Positions 34,918 through 44,746 are shown, counted from the stretch's first letter. The stretch: DNA of 64,000 nt from Bordetella parapertussis (GCA_945865935.1 CAMBFI010000004.1:103683-167682), one strand, 5' to 3'. Notes: generated by a model from the letters alone, not told the origin. A program made the numbers and translations.

Positions 34918-35906
34918 CCTGCTACTATTTTCTTGAACAGAAAATTGTTGTGTAGGTTTAAAGTCATCAAGGTTTTATGACCATTGTTGGCACGATTCAA
35001 AATTTTGGCGAGTCGGTTCGGGTCACTTAATTGCTTGAAAAGCTTGCTATGAATATGCAAATTATAAAGATTGACGCGTAACCCATCATCCTTACGAATC
35101 ACCACAAACGATTTATTTGCTACATTAATTTCGTAAGTTAACGTTTTTAGGTCATAGCCGCAGTTTTCATTTTCAAACCGATTGAATAAGAGAGGCCCCG
35201 TATTTCGAGGGTCTATCCCAAATAAAAACTGTCCGATTGCGGCTGCGTCGAAAATGCCTGCCACGGACGCTGAGTTGACACAGGTCCAGGCGGTGCGGCC
35301 TTGCTCAGCAAATAGATTCTCGGTTGGCAATGAAAAAAATGTAGCTGAGGTCTGCAACAAATGACCCAGCAAGTACATATCATTGTCTAACGAATGGTTT
35401 GTGTCGGCGGCGAGTGACAGTAACTCGTTGAGCCCTTCTTTATCGTTTATGTAGACGAGCGAAGCAATACCGCGATGTATCGAGTCTCTGGGGCAGAAGA
35501 AACCTTTGCCGACCTTGTTAACCGATGCCGCCAAGTTGGATAAATCAAAGATCAGATTGTCTATTTCAGCGTGAAAACAAGCAGAGACAGAAAACTTGTC
35601 CATAAATTGCTTTAAGACAAAAAAGCGCTCTGTCGTTTTGCTCCAAAACCCCCCACGAAACCGGGGATTCAGCCCCGCTAAACGAACGTTCAATGCTACC
35701 GGCGGCGTATAGAAGTCTTCGAGAAAAATTTGATGCTCGAAACCTACGACACGACCAGCCGTGGAGTTTGAGATCAGTATGGTGTCGATTCCACATAGGT
35801 TTTGATTCATCAGCAAAGCCGATTTCATCCATTCAGGGAATCTTTCTCCCAACCACACGAAAACGAGAGGAGGTGTCGACAGGTTTGAAAATGTATCGAA
35901 AATCAT
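34881..35906 (-). CDS. uncharacterised protein, possible GT-A glycosyltransferase
   Basis: 341 residues from ATG 35906 (a TTG three codons earlier is also in frame). I do not recognise a named family. The N-terminal LVFVWLGERFPEWMKSALL and the segment CFHAEIDNLIFDLSNLA, with an acidic D-N-x-I-F-D element near residue 115, recall GT-A-like capsular transferases that begin with a short hydrophobic strand and carry a D-x-D-like motif. SLDNDMYLLGHLLQ near residue 170 could be a catalytic acidic helix. It lies between a methyltransferase-like and an FkbM methyltransferase gene in a minus-strand operon, which supports a glycan role only weakly. Confidence 0.45.
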   Translation of the reverse strand: MIFDTFSNLSTPPLVFVWLGERFPEWMKSALLMNQNLCGIDTILISNSTAGRVVGFEHQIFLEDFYTPPVALNVRLAGLNPRFRGGFWSKTTERFFVLKQFMDKFSVSACFHAEIDNLIFDLSNLAASVNKVGKGFFCPRDSIHRGIASLVYINDKEGLNELLSLAADTNHSLDNDMYLLGHLLQTSATFFSLPTENLFAEQGRTAWTCVNSASVAGIFDAAAIGQFLFGIDPRNTGPLLFNRFENENCGYDLKTLTYEINVANKSFVVIRKDDGLRVNLYNLHIHSKLFKQLSDPNRLAKILNRANNGHKTLMTLNLHNNFLFKKIVAGWHKLLRMVTNQ

Positions 35907-35927
35907 GACGCCCAAGTTGATAGCTAA

Positions 35928-36917
35928 TTACGAGGAGGTGATTAGCAGATCCGTGAAGCCTCCATTTAAACCGATCTTCTTATAGAGATCATCTAGGTTG
36001 GCTGAACTCAGTCGCTCTGGCAAGCCCGAACCACCAAGGTCAATGAACTGCGTGTATTGACCACTCAGCACTGCCTCTTTAAATAATTGAAATGAACCGA
36101 GGCGATTCATGCCGTAAGGCCAAAATTCAACAATTAGTGGGACGCCGATGGCCAAGGCATTTTTTGCCCCAGACAGGATATAACCCTCATAACCTTGAGT
36201 GTCCATCCAAATTACCGCATCATTTTTGTCTAGTTCGGTACATATTGTGTCGAACGGCTCTGACGGCACCACGATGGTCGATCGGCTAACCTCGCCATGT
36301 AAACCGGGCTCGGCCGAAAGACGGACCCGATGATCTCCGTAGTTCGATTCAGATAATTCAAATACGAGCTCTTCGTTGGCCTTGGCGCCCAAGGCAATAT
36401 TGAAAGTTGAGATTCGTTGGTCAATACCGTTGAGGTGGATGTTGGCTTTCAGGATTGAGTAATTGAAAGGCTCAGGCTCAATTGCAATTGCCGCTTTAAA
36501 CATCCCGCGCTTAATCGCAGGGATGCACACTGTGCCAATATTCGCACCAATATCGATCAGTAAAGATCTTGTATGGTTCGGTCCGAGTAGTTCGATAACC
36601 TGCGCAACATTATCAGCGTCTTTTAAACCCTGGGCGTACACCATTCGACCAATCGTTCGGTCGTGCGAAGAGACAACAAAAGTTTCTTGTCCAGTGTTGG
36701 CCGTTAGCACGCCGTGCGTTTGTGTGGTGTCGAACACAAGTTTTTTAACTAACTCTGTTCGGAAGAGAGGCTCCCATAGAACAACTCTCAGAGATTTGAA
36801 TATAAGTTTAAGCCCGATATAACTGAACGCAGTTAATCGCCGCTTAATTTGAACGATAAACGGAACTTTTTTTAGTAGCGACTTTATGGATTTCATAGGT
36901 GAACGATGCATATTCAA
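35928..36917 (-). CDS. FkbM-family methyltransferase
   Basis: 329 residues. The SAM-binding motif LIDIGANIGTVCIPA lies near residue 120, IAIEPEPFNYSILKANIHLN follows, and the FkbM C-terminal hallmark DAVIWMDTQGYEGYIL lies near 235. FkbM-type enzymes O-methylate sugars, and this one probably modifies the glycan. A basic, partly hydrophobic N-terminal region of about 50 residues could bring it to the membrane. The TTG start at 36917 overlaps the upstream TGA (TTGA); ATGs at 36911 and 36896 are alternatives. A second FkbM-type gene is at 55529-56269. Confidence 0.85.
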   Translation of the reverse strand: MNMHRSPMKSIKSLLKKVPFIVQIKRRLTAFSYIGLKLIFKSLRVVLWEPLFRTELVKKLVFDTTQTHGVLTANTGQETFVVSSHDRTIGRMVYAQGLKDADNVAQVIELLGPNHTRSLLIDIGANIGTVCIPAIKRGMFKAAIAIEPEPFNYSILKANIHLNGIDQRISTFNIALGAKANEELVFELSESNYGDHRVRLSAEPGLHGEVSRSTIVVPSEPFDTICTELDKNDAVIWMDTQGYEGYILSGAKNALAIGVPLIVEFWPYGMNRLGSFQLFKEAVLSGQYTQFIDLGGSGLPERLSSANLDDLYKKIGLNGGFTDLLITSS

Positions 36918-38017
36918 TATAAAGACTTGGGTAAAAAGGGCGCCGTTCGAATTTTCAATTTTTGCCTATAAAACTCTTTTAGCGTAAAGGCTAAAAGTTT
37001 GAACCAGCCTTGTTTCTGGTGGAGAATCGAATCAACATTTTCGTACGTAAGGTGGTTAAAGCCCAGTAGTGTCACCCAAAAAATCTGTGCGGGGCCGAGG
37101 ATACCTTCAAAGCCCCAGCGAAGGTACGCGAGCGATCTTTGCGGTTGACCCGAGCAAAGTATATTTGATAAGCCGACCAGTTCTTGCTCGCTGAAAAGGG
37201 ATACGTCAAAATCTCCATGGGTGTCAATGACAGCTTTAATAACAATATCTGTGATCCACTGTGCAGAAGAGATGTTTTGCGAGCGTGGCATGTATTGATT
37301 TAATCTGCTAATCAAGAACGCCTGCTCAGCCTTTGTGCACGAAAAAAATTGAACAGTGAAGGCTTTAAATCCTGCTGGCAAAATTCCTAAAATAGGAGTT
37401 AACGACTGAAAATATGGCTGGTGAAACTCTAAAAGTGACCCATAAAGAACCGAGTGACTTTTGTTAAAGAACTCGATCTCCGACAACATAATTGTATCGG
37501 CATCCCACATCACAATGGGAAGGGTAACGGACTGTTGCTCAATGAGAAATGAAATTTTTAAAACTTGTTGGTAATACCAGCCTAAACGTGTACCAGTATA
37601 AGTTTTACCGGTTTTTTCCGTGTAATACGCACTTGCTCTGCTGGAAAATTTATCGAAACTGATTAGAGTGTTTTCTGGAATTATTTTTATATTTGGAAAA
37701 ATTTGTAATTCTTTAGAAAATAATTCAACGGCCGAACTAGGGCATATTATTGAAAACTCGGGGTGATCATAAAATCGATTAATCTGAGGTATTGATCTTT
37801 TTAGTACGGGGATGTTGTTCGCGAGGGAAACAGTAAAAAAATTATGACGCATATCTGTTTTTATAATGACACTAGTTTGCAAGGTATCGGATGTAAATTG
37901 CTTTTGGTGACACATCGGGGTTTTCTCGCGAGAGAGCCTCTCGATCTTAAAATCAGTGATTAAAATACTACAACAGGTAGTTTGGTAGGATTTGATGACC
38001 GGCACATTGCGCGCCAC
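36914..38017 (-). CDS. DUF6492-like putative glycosyltransferase
   Basis: 367 residues from GTG 38017. The core has GTRLGWYYQQVLKISFL followed by IVMWDADTIMLSEIEFF, a D-x-D motif in the arrangement seen in DUF6492 proteins and related GT-A capsular transferases. The first 55 residues look non-conserved, and ATGs at 37915 and 37852 are plausible starts; GTG 38017 has a GAAGG-like ribosome site about 9 bases upstream but leaves only 43 bases to the divergent ABC gene. AT-rich compared with its neighbours, suggesting separate origin. Substrates unknown. Confidence 0.6.
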   Translation of the reverse strand: MARNVPVIKSYQTTCCSILITDFKIERLSREKTPMCHQKQFTSDTLQTSVIIKTDMRHNFFTVSLANNIPVLKRSIPQINRFYDHPEFSIICPSSAVELFSKELQIFPNIKIIPENTLISFDKFSSRASAYYTEKTGKTYTGTRLGWYYQQVLKISFLIEQQSVTLPIVMWDADTIMLSEIEFFNKSHSVLYGSLLEFHQPYFQSLTPILGILPAGFKAFTVQFFSCTKAEQAFLISRLNQYMPRSQNISSAQWITDIVIKAVIDTHGDFDVSLFSEQELVGLSNILCSGQPQRSLAYLRWGFEGILGPAQIFWVTLLGFNHLTYENVDSILHQKQGWFKLLAFTLKEFYRQKLKIRTAPFLPKSLY

Positions 38018-38060
38018 AGTACTTTGCCTTCAAGGAAAACGTGAACTCAGCTACTAAAGC

Positions 38061-39866
38061 ATGTTCGGGATGAAAGAGCAACCAACCCAATCGCTATTGC
38101 CTTTACTGTATCGCCTTTGGCCACATATCAGTTTACGTCGGCGTAGACAGTTTGCCTTGTTGTTTCTATTGATGGTTGTTTGTTCAATCGGTGAAATCGT
38201 AAGTATAGGCACGATCCTACCATTTCTGGCGGTGCTGATTTCACCAGATAGATTGTTCGATATCCAGTTTGTAAAAATAGCAGCGACATACTTTGGCGTG
38301 ACAGAGCCGAGGGACCTACTGTTTCCCTTAACGGTTTTATTCGCTTCTGCGGCATTATTATCTGGCGCCCTACGACTATCTCTATTGTGGGCTCAAACTC
38401 GGCTGAGCCAGGCGCTGGGCGCCGATCTAAGTATTAGCATTTATCGAAGAAGCCTCTTTCAGCCTTATGAGGTTCAGATCTCGAGAAATAGCAGTGACTT
38501 GATTGCGGGCATTTCAGGCAAAGCTAGTAACGTTGTGAATTGCGCAATCGTTCCAATCCTAGTGATTGCGAGCTCCTGCTTGATGCTATTTGCGATTATT
38601 TCGACGTTGGTTGCACTCGAGCCCAAAGTTGCGCTAATGGCTTTTACTGGGTTCGGGTTGATCTATGGGGCAGTAAGCTTGGTTGTAAAAAAACAGCTGA
38701 AGGCGAGTGGCGAAAGAGTCAATCGAGAATCGACACAAGTCATTAAAGCCTTGCAGGAAGGCCTGGGAGGCATAAGGGATGTTTTGATTGATGGCACGCA
38801 AAATGTCTATTGCGATGTGTATCGAAAGGCGGACGTTTCGCTTAGGTTGGCTCAGGCAAGCATCAGTACTACTAGTAATAGCCCACGGTTTGTAATTGAA
38901 GCCCTTGGCATTGTATTAATCGCCCTACTTGCCTATGGCTTGGCAAGCAGGGATGAAGGGGTCGCCGGTGCCGTACCTTTACTAGGCGCCCTCGCGCTTG
39001 GTGCGCAACGGCTACTACCAATCCTACAGCAGACGTATTCAAGTTGGGCAGGTATGGTTGGAGGGCAAGCGTTGTTAGCAGAAGCGCTCGATCTGCTTGA
39101 GCAACCCCTTCCGGCCTACGCAGATAAGCCTGTGCCAAGCGCGATGCCGTTTCGGAACGCCATCAGCGCTGTGGCGCTATCCTTTCGCTACACCACTAAA
39201 CCTGTAAACGTACTTGAGAATATCAGTTTCACCATACCTAGGGGAGCCCGAGTTGGGATTATTGGCTCAACGGGGAGCGGTAAAAGTACGCTGCTAGACA
39301 TCATGATGGGGTTGCTAATACCAACTTCAGGTTGCTTACAAATAGATGGCATAACTGTGACAGAAGAAAACTATCGATCCTGGCAAGCACATATTGCACA
39401 TGTGCCACAAGTGATATTTCTTGCTGACATCTCGATCGCTGAGAATATTGCTTTTGGCCTACCTACCACCAAAATTGATATTAATAGAGTGAAACTGTGC
39501 GCACGGCAAGCTCAAATCGCCGATACGATTGAGTCTTGGGATGAGGGTTATGACACTCGAGTAGGAGAGCGCGGTGTGAAGTTGTCGGGCGGCCAGCGTC
39601 AAAGAATTGGCATCGCGCGCGCCCTTTACAAGCAAGCAGACGTCATCATTTTTGACGAAGCGACAAGTGCCTTAGACAATGAGACAGAAACCGCAGTGAT
39701 GCATTCGATCAACAGTCTATCAGCCGAGCTAACGCTCATTCTGGTTGCCCATCGTTTAAGCACTCTGAAAAATTGCACCCATATTATTGAAGTCGCTAAT
39801 GGGCGCGTCGAGCGCTTTGGATCCTACACTGACATCATCGGTGAGCGGGAGCCCTTTGGAAACTAA
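38061..39866 (+). CDS. second ABC transporter, fused membrane and ATPase domains (PglK/MsbA-type)
   Basis: 601 residues with the same layout as the protein at 855: six-helix exporter domain, then ATPase with Walker A GSTGSGKST near residue 400, signature LSGGQRQR near 507, Walker B ending FDEATSALD near 528 and the switch histidine in VAHR. The two transporters are paralogous but clearly diverged, mostly in the membrane domain, so they may carry different lipid-linked glycans or have arrived with different clusters. It stands alone on the plus strand between two minus-strand blocks, with its stop 3 bases from the convergent methyltransferase stop. ATG 38070 is an alternative start. Confidence 0.9.
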   Translation: MFGMKEQPTQSLLPLLYRLWPHISLRRRRQFALLFLLMVVCSIGEIVSIGTILPFLAVLISPDRLFDIQFVKIAATYFGVTEPRDLLFPLTVLFASAALLSGALRLSLLWAQTRLSQALGADLSISIYRRSLFQPYEVQISRNSSDLIAGISGKASNVVNCAIVPILVIASSCLMLFAIISTLVALEPKVALMAFTGFGLIYGAVSLVVKKQLKASGERVNRESTQVIKALQEGLGGIRDVLIDGTQNVYCDVYRKADVSLRLAQASISTTSNSPRFVIEALGIVLIALLAYGLASRDEGVAGAVPLLGALALGAQRLLPILQQTYSSWAGMVGGQALLAEALDLLEQPLPAYADKPVPSAMPFRNAISAVALSFRYTTKPVNVLENISFTIPRGARVGIIGSTGSGKSTLLDIMMGLLIPTSGCLQIDGITVTEENYRSWQAHIAHVPQVIFLADISIAENIAFGLPTTKIDINRVKLCARQAQIADTIESWDEGYDTRVGERGVKLSGGQRQRIGIARALYKQADVIIFDEATSALDNETETAVMHSINSLSAELTLILVAHRLSTLKNCTHIIEVANGRVERFGSYTDIIGEREPFGN

Positions 39867-39869
39867 GGG

Positions 39870-40604
39870 CTAGATTTTTGAGGCAACGACGTGATATCCC
39901 ATGCATAAAGTATTTACTGACACGGTCGATTTTTTTCTAGTGGAATAAAACAAAAAAGCGGGTAATAGCAAGATTTTTGCGAAGAATGAATGAGTTGAAA
40001 GCGTGCGCGCCAATTCAACAGCCAACCAACTGTTGTAGTCACCTACTGGAGAGATACTTTCGATCTTCAGACCGTGCTCTGCCAAAACTTTTTCATACCA
40101 GCGATCGCTAAAGCCCGTATAAAAAAAATACGGATCCATGTGCCTGAGGCAATTGCTTGGTGCCGTAAGGATCAACTTGCCATTTTTCGAGAGTAACCGG
40201 GAGAATTCTTTAACGGCCTCATTGGGGTATGGAATATGCTCAAAAACTTCCGTACACAAAATCACATCAAAAGATTGATCTTCAGCTTCAATCTTCCAAA
40301 TATCGCCAACGTAGTCAATCTGTCCGTACTGGTATTCTGCGCGACTATCTGGCCCCAGATTACTAATGACTTGTTTCTCGTCAGTTGTGTACTGACCGAA
40401 ATCTTGGCTCTTATAGATCAGATGATTGCAATATTCTCTGTATCGCTGGCTACCACAGCCAGCGTCTAGGAGTCTGCTATTTTTCTGCAACTGAGCCAAC
40501 TGCGTCGTAATGAAGTCATCTCGTTCAAATTGGTTATTGAGTCGCTGTCGCATTTTTTTGTAAAAAGTGCGAGACTTCACTAAGTTAGCTAGCCGCTTCA
40601 ACAT
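39870..40604 (-). CDS. class I SAM-dependent methyltransferase
   Basis: 244 residues. SRLLDAGCGSQRYREY at residues 42-57 is the SAM-binding motif I, VILCTEVFEHIPYPNEAV near 118 is motif IV of the UbiE/Methyltransf_11 type, and LSKNGKLILTAPS follows. A hydrophobic stretch ILLLPAFLFYS near the C-terminus may associate with membrane. The preceding gene encodes a large membrane protein and the start is 36 bases downstream of its stop. It probably methylates a sugar or a lipid-linked intermediate; the target is unknown. Confidence 0.85.
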   Translation of the reverse strand: MLKRLANLVKSRTFYKKMRQRLNNQFERDDFITTQLAQLQKNSRLLDAGCGSQRYREYCNHLIYKSQDFGQYTTDEKQVISNLGPDSRAEYQYGQIDYVGDIWKIEAEDQSFDVILCTEVFEHIPYPNEAVKEFSRLLSKNGKLILTAPSNCLRHMDPYFFYTGFSDRWYEKVLAEHGLKIESISPVGDYNSWLAVELARTLSTHSFFAKILLLPAFLFYSTRKKSTVSVNTLCMGYHVVASKI

Positions 40605-40640
40605 ATATTTCCTTTGTTTTCGATCTAGAAGTCGATCGAT

Positions 40641-42239
40641 TTATTTGATTCGACAGGCTTCGGGCACCATCAGTATCAGAGTGTGATTAACCGGAACGAA
40701 GACCATGCTCGGTGTCAAATATTTCTTGTAAATAAAGTAACCCGACGGGGCGGTAAATGCATCGGCCTCTTCATTCGGGATCAAGCGCATAATCATGACA
40801 TCGAGGTCTTTTTGCTTTTCTTCAATGGGCAGGATATCAGGGCGAATCATTTCAAATGCGGGGTGCATTAACGGATTGTCGAAAGGCAAAACTTGATATT
40901 TTTTAAATGGGCTGATGACATGTAGAAAAACGTCAATTGCGTAGTTAAAGTGATATTTCACACCGCAGTTTAGGTTTTTAATCGACGTCATATCGTTCGA
41001 TAATTGTGTGTAATACTCGGCTACGGGTTCTGGCCAGAGTTGATATTTAAAAATAGCAGGCTCACGCACCATTTTCGCAGTGGATATTGTTTCTTTAGAG
41101 GGCATAAAGTAATTGCCGGACTCAACTGTTGTTGGAGGTAAGACAAATATAAAAATAACACTCGTTAGTATGAAAAAGACTCTGTCTAATTTTATTTTTT
41201 TAAGTAAGACATAAACAATGATCAGGCCGATGATAGCGCCCGTGGCAACTCTAAATATTTCAGGCAGATGTAATAACTGACCTACACACAACAGAGACAC
41301 GATGGAGGTTTTAACTAAACCGGCCTGCTTGAATAGGGCAGAGCGCCGACAGAGATAGATCAAACAGTAGATAATGTTGATAACTATCATCAAATAAATA
41401 ACGATTAGCCGTACATTGAACTGAGAAAATCCCCAGACAGCTACTCTAATTAAACTGTCGAATATTCCCAAACCACCCATATGTTCAAACAATTTTGGCG
41501 TTGCAACAAACGGTAATGTCCAGGATAATCCGAACCAGTACCCGACCAAGTCATTAGCGGTCAAATAAATGCCAAAGATACCCAGCGGGAGAAGCAAGCC
41601 ACCCATTGAATAGAAAAATTGTGCGAGGCTGTGGCGCCAAGTCGCATGGTTTGCAACGAGATTAATTCCTGGCGCTACAAAAAAAATAAACATTGCGACA
41701 ATCAAATATTCTGCTCGCGCCAGGGTCGCTAACGAAAAAAGCAAGCCACTTATAAAACTTTCAATTCTCGTTGGATTATCTTTAACTACATAAAAAACGC
41801 CACCCATTAAAAATGGAAACGCAATGTAGTTGGGCCATGGATAAATAACAACGGGGTGTATTAGGACACAACCACACAAGATATAGAATGAAAGTCTTGA
41901 GTCGTTAGTTAAGCACACCGCCAGTCGAAATAAAATCCATAAGCCTACCCCATAACAAGCGACCGTAGGAACTTGTATTGAAATCAGGCTTTGCGACGTG
42001 AATTCAAATAGCAAGCCTTGAATGAGTGGTGTGAGAATCCCGTAGCCAATTGCAACATCACGATACGGAGCAAGACCATCAAGCAGGTCTTTAGCGTTGC
42101 TAAGTACGATCCCCCAGTGGTGAGGGTCAACAGAGTAAATTCCCTGCCAAAGTGAAAAAATGCTAGCAAATAAAATAACTAACGTCACCCCAAAGCTATA
42201 ACTTCGATAGCGTCTATCGTTCACGGCTTTCTCCACCAC
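40641..42239 (-). CDS. polytopic membrane protein, GT-C-like
   Basis: 532 residues with about ten hydrophobic helices to residue 350 and a soluble C-terminal region. After the first helix it reads IYSVDPHHWGIVLS then LLDGLAPYRDVAIGYG; an acidic residue in this first extracytoplasmic loop and the P-Y-R-D segment recall GT39/GT83-type polyprenyl-phosphate-sugar-dependent transferases. It could attach a sugar in the periplasm from a lipid-phosphate donor made by the GtrB-like GT2 at 48903, with GtrA at 44315 as flippase; together these three would form a complete side-branch system (inference). GTG start. Confidence 0.65.
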   Translation of the reverse strand: MVEKAVNDRRYRSYSFGVTLVILFASIFSLWQGIYSVDPHHWGIVLSNAKDLLDGLAPYRDVAIGYGILTPLIQGLLFEFTSQSLISIQVPTVACYGVGLWILFRLAVCLTNDSRLSFYILCGCVLIHPVVIYPWPNYIAFPFLMGGVFYVVKDNPTRIESFISGLLFSLATLARAEYLIVAMFIFFVAPGINLVANHATWRHSLAQFFYSMGGLLLPLGIFGIYLTANDLVGYWFGLSWTLPFVATPKLFEHMGGLGIFDSLIRVAVWGFSQFNVRLIVIYLMIVINIIYCLIYLCRRSALFKQAGLVKTSIVSLLCVGQLLHLPEIFRVATGAIIGLIIVYVLLKKIKLDRVFFILTSVIFIFVLPPTTVESGNYFMPSKETISTAKMVREPAIFKYQLWPEPVAEYYTQLSNDMTSIKNLNCGVKYHFNYAIDVFLHVISPFKKYQVLPFDNPLMHPAFEMIRPDILPIEEKQKDLDVMIMRLIPNEEADAFTAPSGYFIYKKYLTPSMVFVPVNHTLILMVPEACRIK

Positions 42240-42248
42240 GGGGCGTAA

Positions 42249-43430
42249 TTATCTCGGTTGTACAAAAGTAGTTCGTGAGGCCATGCGAAGCTGTTCAACG
42301 CTCGTTGCTAAGCAGCTAACAACGTGGTTTTGCTGCTCTTCAGTTAAGCCAACAAAAAGAGGTAGCCTAAGAAGTCGAGTTGACTGTGAGTCTGTTATGT
42401 CGAGCCTTCCATGTGTTCTCCCATAGCGAATTCCAGCTGGGGAAGAATGCAAAGGAATATAATGAAAAACAGCATTTATTGATTGCATTTTAAAGTTTTT
42501 CAGTACGGTTTCTCTATCATGCACCGAAGGCAAGAGCACATAGTAAAGGTGCCCGTTGTGTACGCAGTCATTTGGTATGTCGGGTCGTCGCAAAAGACCT
42601 GCAGCTTCGAGCGGCTCTAGCAGTTGGTGGTAGCGTTGCCAACTGGCAATTCTTTCATCGGTTATTCTTCGAGCATCTTCAAGCTGAGCCCATAAAAAAG
42701 CCGCAACTAGTTCCCCTGGCAGAAATGAGGATCCGATGTCCTGCCATGTGTACTTATCAACCTCGCCACGGAAAAACCGATTACGATCAGTACCCTTTTC
42801 TCGAATGATCTCAGCCCTCAATGCCAGCTTGCTATCATTAACAAGGAGCGCCCCCCCTTCGCCAGAGATAACGTTCTTTGTCTCATGAAAGCTAAGTGCG
42901 CCTAGCTCGCCAATGGTACCCAAGGGTCGGCCTTGATAACTTGCCATCATTCCTTGAGCAGCGTCTTCGACGACGTAAAGGCCGTGTTTATGGGCAATGC
43001 TCATCAATCGATCCATGTTGCACGCAACACCAGCGTAATGAACGGCGACAATTGCCTTGGTTCTCGGGGTTATGGCAGCCTCGACCTTTTCTTCATCTAG
43101 GTTCAGCGTGTCTTCTCGTATATCAACAAATACCGGCACTGCGCCACGCAGAACGAAGGCGTTTGCTGTTGACACAAAAGTATACGAGGGCATGATCACC
43201 TCATCACCCTGTTTAACATCCAGAAGAAGTGCTGTCATCTCAAGAGCAGCAGTACATGAATGCGTAAGAAGTGCTTTGGCACACCCGAAGTGCGCTTCGA
43301 GCCAGTCGTGGCAGCGTTTCGTAAACGGACCATCGCCAGACAAGTGACCATTAGAGTGGGCTTCGGCGATGTAGTACAGCTCCTTGCCCGTCATATGTGG
43401 CCAGTTAAATGGAATACGTTGTTCTTTCAT
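42249..43430 (-). CDS. wecE: dTDP-4-keto-6-deoxyhexose 4-aminotransferase (WecE/RffA)
   Basis: 393 residues, DegT/DnrJ/EryC1 PLP enzyme. It follows WecE along its length: RIPFNWPHMTGKELYYIAEA, LSGDGPFTKRCHDWLEAHFG, LLTHSCTAALEMTALLLD, VEDAAQGMMASYQGRPLGTI, and the PLP lysine in FHETKNVISGEGGA near residue 183. WecE makes dTDP-Fuc4N from dTDP-4-keto-6-deoxyglucose with glutamate. The dTDP-glucose genes rmlA and rmlB are not in the window and must be supplied elsewhere. A PglD-like acetyltransferase at 45660 could N-acetylate the product. An AAGAAG ribosome site precedes the ATG. Confidence 0.92.
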   Translation of the reverse strand: MKEQRIPFNWPHMTGKELYYIAEAHSNGHLSGDGPFTKRCHDWLEAHFGCAKALLTHSCTAALEMTALLLDVKQGDEVIMPSYTFVSTANAFVLRGAVPVFVDIREDTLNLDEEKVEAAITPRTKAIVAVHYAGVACNMDRLMSIAHKHGLYVVEDAAQGMMASYQGRPLGTIGELGALSFHETKNVISGEGGALLVNDSKLALRAEIIREKGTDRNRFFRGEVDKYTWQDIGSSFLPGELVAAFLWAQLEDARRITDERIASWQRYHQLLEPLEAAGLLRRPDIPNDCVHNGHLYYVLLPSVHDRETVLKNFKMQSINAVFHYIPLHSSPAGIRYGRTHGRLDITDSQSTRLLRLPLFVGLTEEQQNHVVSCLATSVEQLRMASRTTFVQPR

Positions 43431-43445
43431 ATTCTTCTTACCTTT

Positions 43446-44318
43446 TCAAACCTTCCTAGCAATAACAAGTCTCGATCCTCCTAATGGAAGATTAAACCCT
43501 CGCTTAATAAGTGCCAGTTCGGCACCAAGCATTTGGGAAAATAATGAGTTTAGCCACGATGATATTTTGAGTTCTGCTGTGGCATCAAATTTTTCATTAG
43601 ATACTTTCTTCTGAAGAAATCTAGAAATCATCATGGCAGGAAGAAGTGTTGTTACAAAAGACGTGCTCCTGATCACGCGAAATCCTGCGGCGTCTATTTT
43701 TTGGTGGAGATCCTGCGCGGCATAGCGTTGCTCATGGCACGCATACTCATCTACGCGGCTCCACAGCCATGCATGTTGCGGAACAGTAAGCAACATCAAC
43801 CCTTCTAGTTTTAGAGCCCCACGCATCTGGGCGAGGACTTCTTCATCTTCCTTAATGTGCTCTAAAACGTCGAATGCGCCAATCACGTCAAATTCGTTTT
43901 CAAAAGGAATGCATCTGGCATCCATTTGCATCAACTTGACGGAGGGCAAGCGTGCGGCAGCAAAACCTAGTCCGGCGATGAAAATTTCGCTGCCAAATAA
44001 CGTTGAATGGGGAAATTTTTTCGATATGCCGGACAAGACATAACCGGTACCGCAGCCTATTTCAAGCAAGGATTGGAAATTGGGGCAATATTTTTCAAGT
44101 GCCCACATGAGCAACTTATTTCTGGACCGGAACCAAAAATTAGCCTCCTCCAACCGAGCAAGCTCCGAAAAATAAGTTGACTTGAATCCACCACCTTCTA
44201 GAGCCAAGTTAGGAGCATAGGAATCAAAACCATCAATAAGGGCGGGGGCAAAACCACAGCTCGCACAGTTTTGGATTGAACATGAATAGCGCGCATCGCA
44301 AGAAAGACAACGTTTCAT
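43446..44318 (-). CDS. class I methyltransferase with N-terminal Cys-rich motif
   Basis: 290 residues. Two C-x2-C pairs at residues 4/7 and 18/21 form a probable zinc knuckle, as in many C-methyltransferase-like proteins of sugar clusters. The SAM domain has LLEIGCGTGYVLSGI near residue 85, SEIFIAGLGFA, and VIGAFDVLEHIKEDEEVL. YACHEQRYAAQDLHQKIDAAGF is the usual C-terminal lobe. It sits between wecE and gtrA; the ATG overlaps the gtrA stop (ATGA). The target is unknown and may be a protein or lipid-linked sugar. Confidence 0.85.
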   Translation of the reverse strand: MKRCLSCDARYSCSIQNCASCGFAPALIDGFDSYAPNLALEGGGFKSTYFSELARLEEANFWFRSRNKLLMWALEKYCPNFQSLLEIGCGTGYVLSGISKKFPHSTLFGSEIFIAGLGFAAARLPSVKLMQMDARCIPFENEFDVIGAFDVLEHIKEDEEVLAQMRGALKLEGLMLLTVPQHAWLWSRVDEYACHEQRYAAQDLHQKIDAAGFRVIRSTSFVTTLLPAMMISRFLQKKVSNEKFDATAELKISSWLNSLFSQMLGAELALIKRGFNLPLGGSRLVIARKV

Positions 44319-44746
44319 AATCTTTCTACGTTTAATGCATTCAGATTCGTAAAAACGAAAAACTTAAATGCTATGAAGAGAAAGCCAGCCACAACAAAGA
44401 TTGCAACAGCCTGAACCCATTGGTGCGGGTACATAAAGTAATCAACGAAAACGACTAGAATAACGATGTTAATAAAATATCCAAACAAGTGAGCTACAAC
44501 ATAACGAGTGCTTGAACTAAGCAAGCTTCCTGTATGCGAAAAAGTAAAGTTACGGTTCCCAACATACCCAATTGTGGCGCCCATCCCATACAGAAGGGTT
44601 ATGGTTATTTTAGGAGTCGCCCCAGCATGGGTGGCCAGCAAATAAATCAGATACCCAGCAGAGTTGCTCACAACACCTACTAATGCATAACGGAGTAACT
44701 GTTCAATTGAGCCTTTGGATTTCTCTGACAAAGTTAAATTGTTCAT
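44315..44746 (-). CDS. gtrA: GtrA-family membrane protein
   Basis: 143 residues with four membrane helices, the standard GtrA size. LLRYALVGVVSNSAGYLIYLL opens the first helix and GYVGNRNFTFSHTG near residue 65 is the family hallmark (N-R/K-x-F-x-F). GtrA proteins are thought to flip undecaprenyl-phosphate-linked glucose or similar monosaccharides to the periplasm. The matching lipid-sugar synthase could be the GT2 at 48903 and the periplasmic transferase the membrane protein at 40641. It overlaps both neighbours by 4 bases (ATGA). Confidence 0.92.
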   Translation of the reverse strand: MNNLTLSEKSKGSIEQLLRYALVGVVSNSAGYLIYLLATHAGATPKITITLLYGMGATIGYVGNRNFTFSHTGSLLSSSTRYVVAHLFGYFINIVILVVFVDYFMYPHQWVQAVAIFVVAGFLFIAFKFFVFTNLNALNVERL

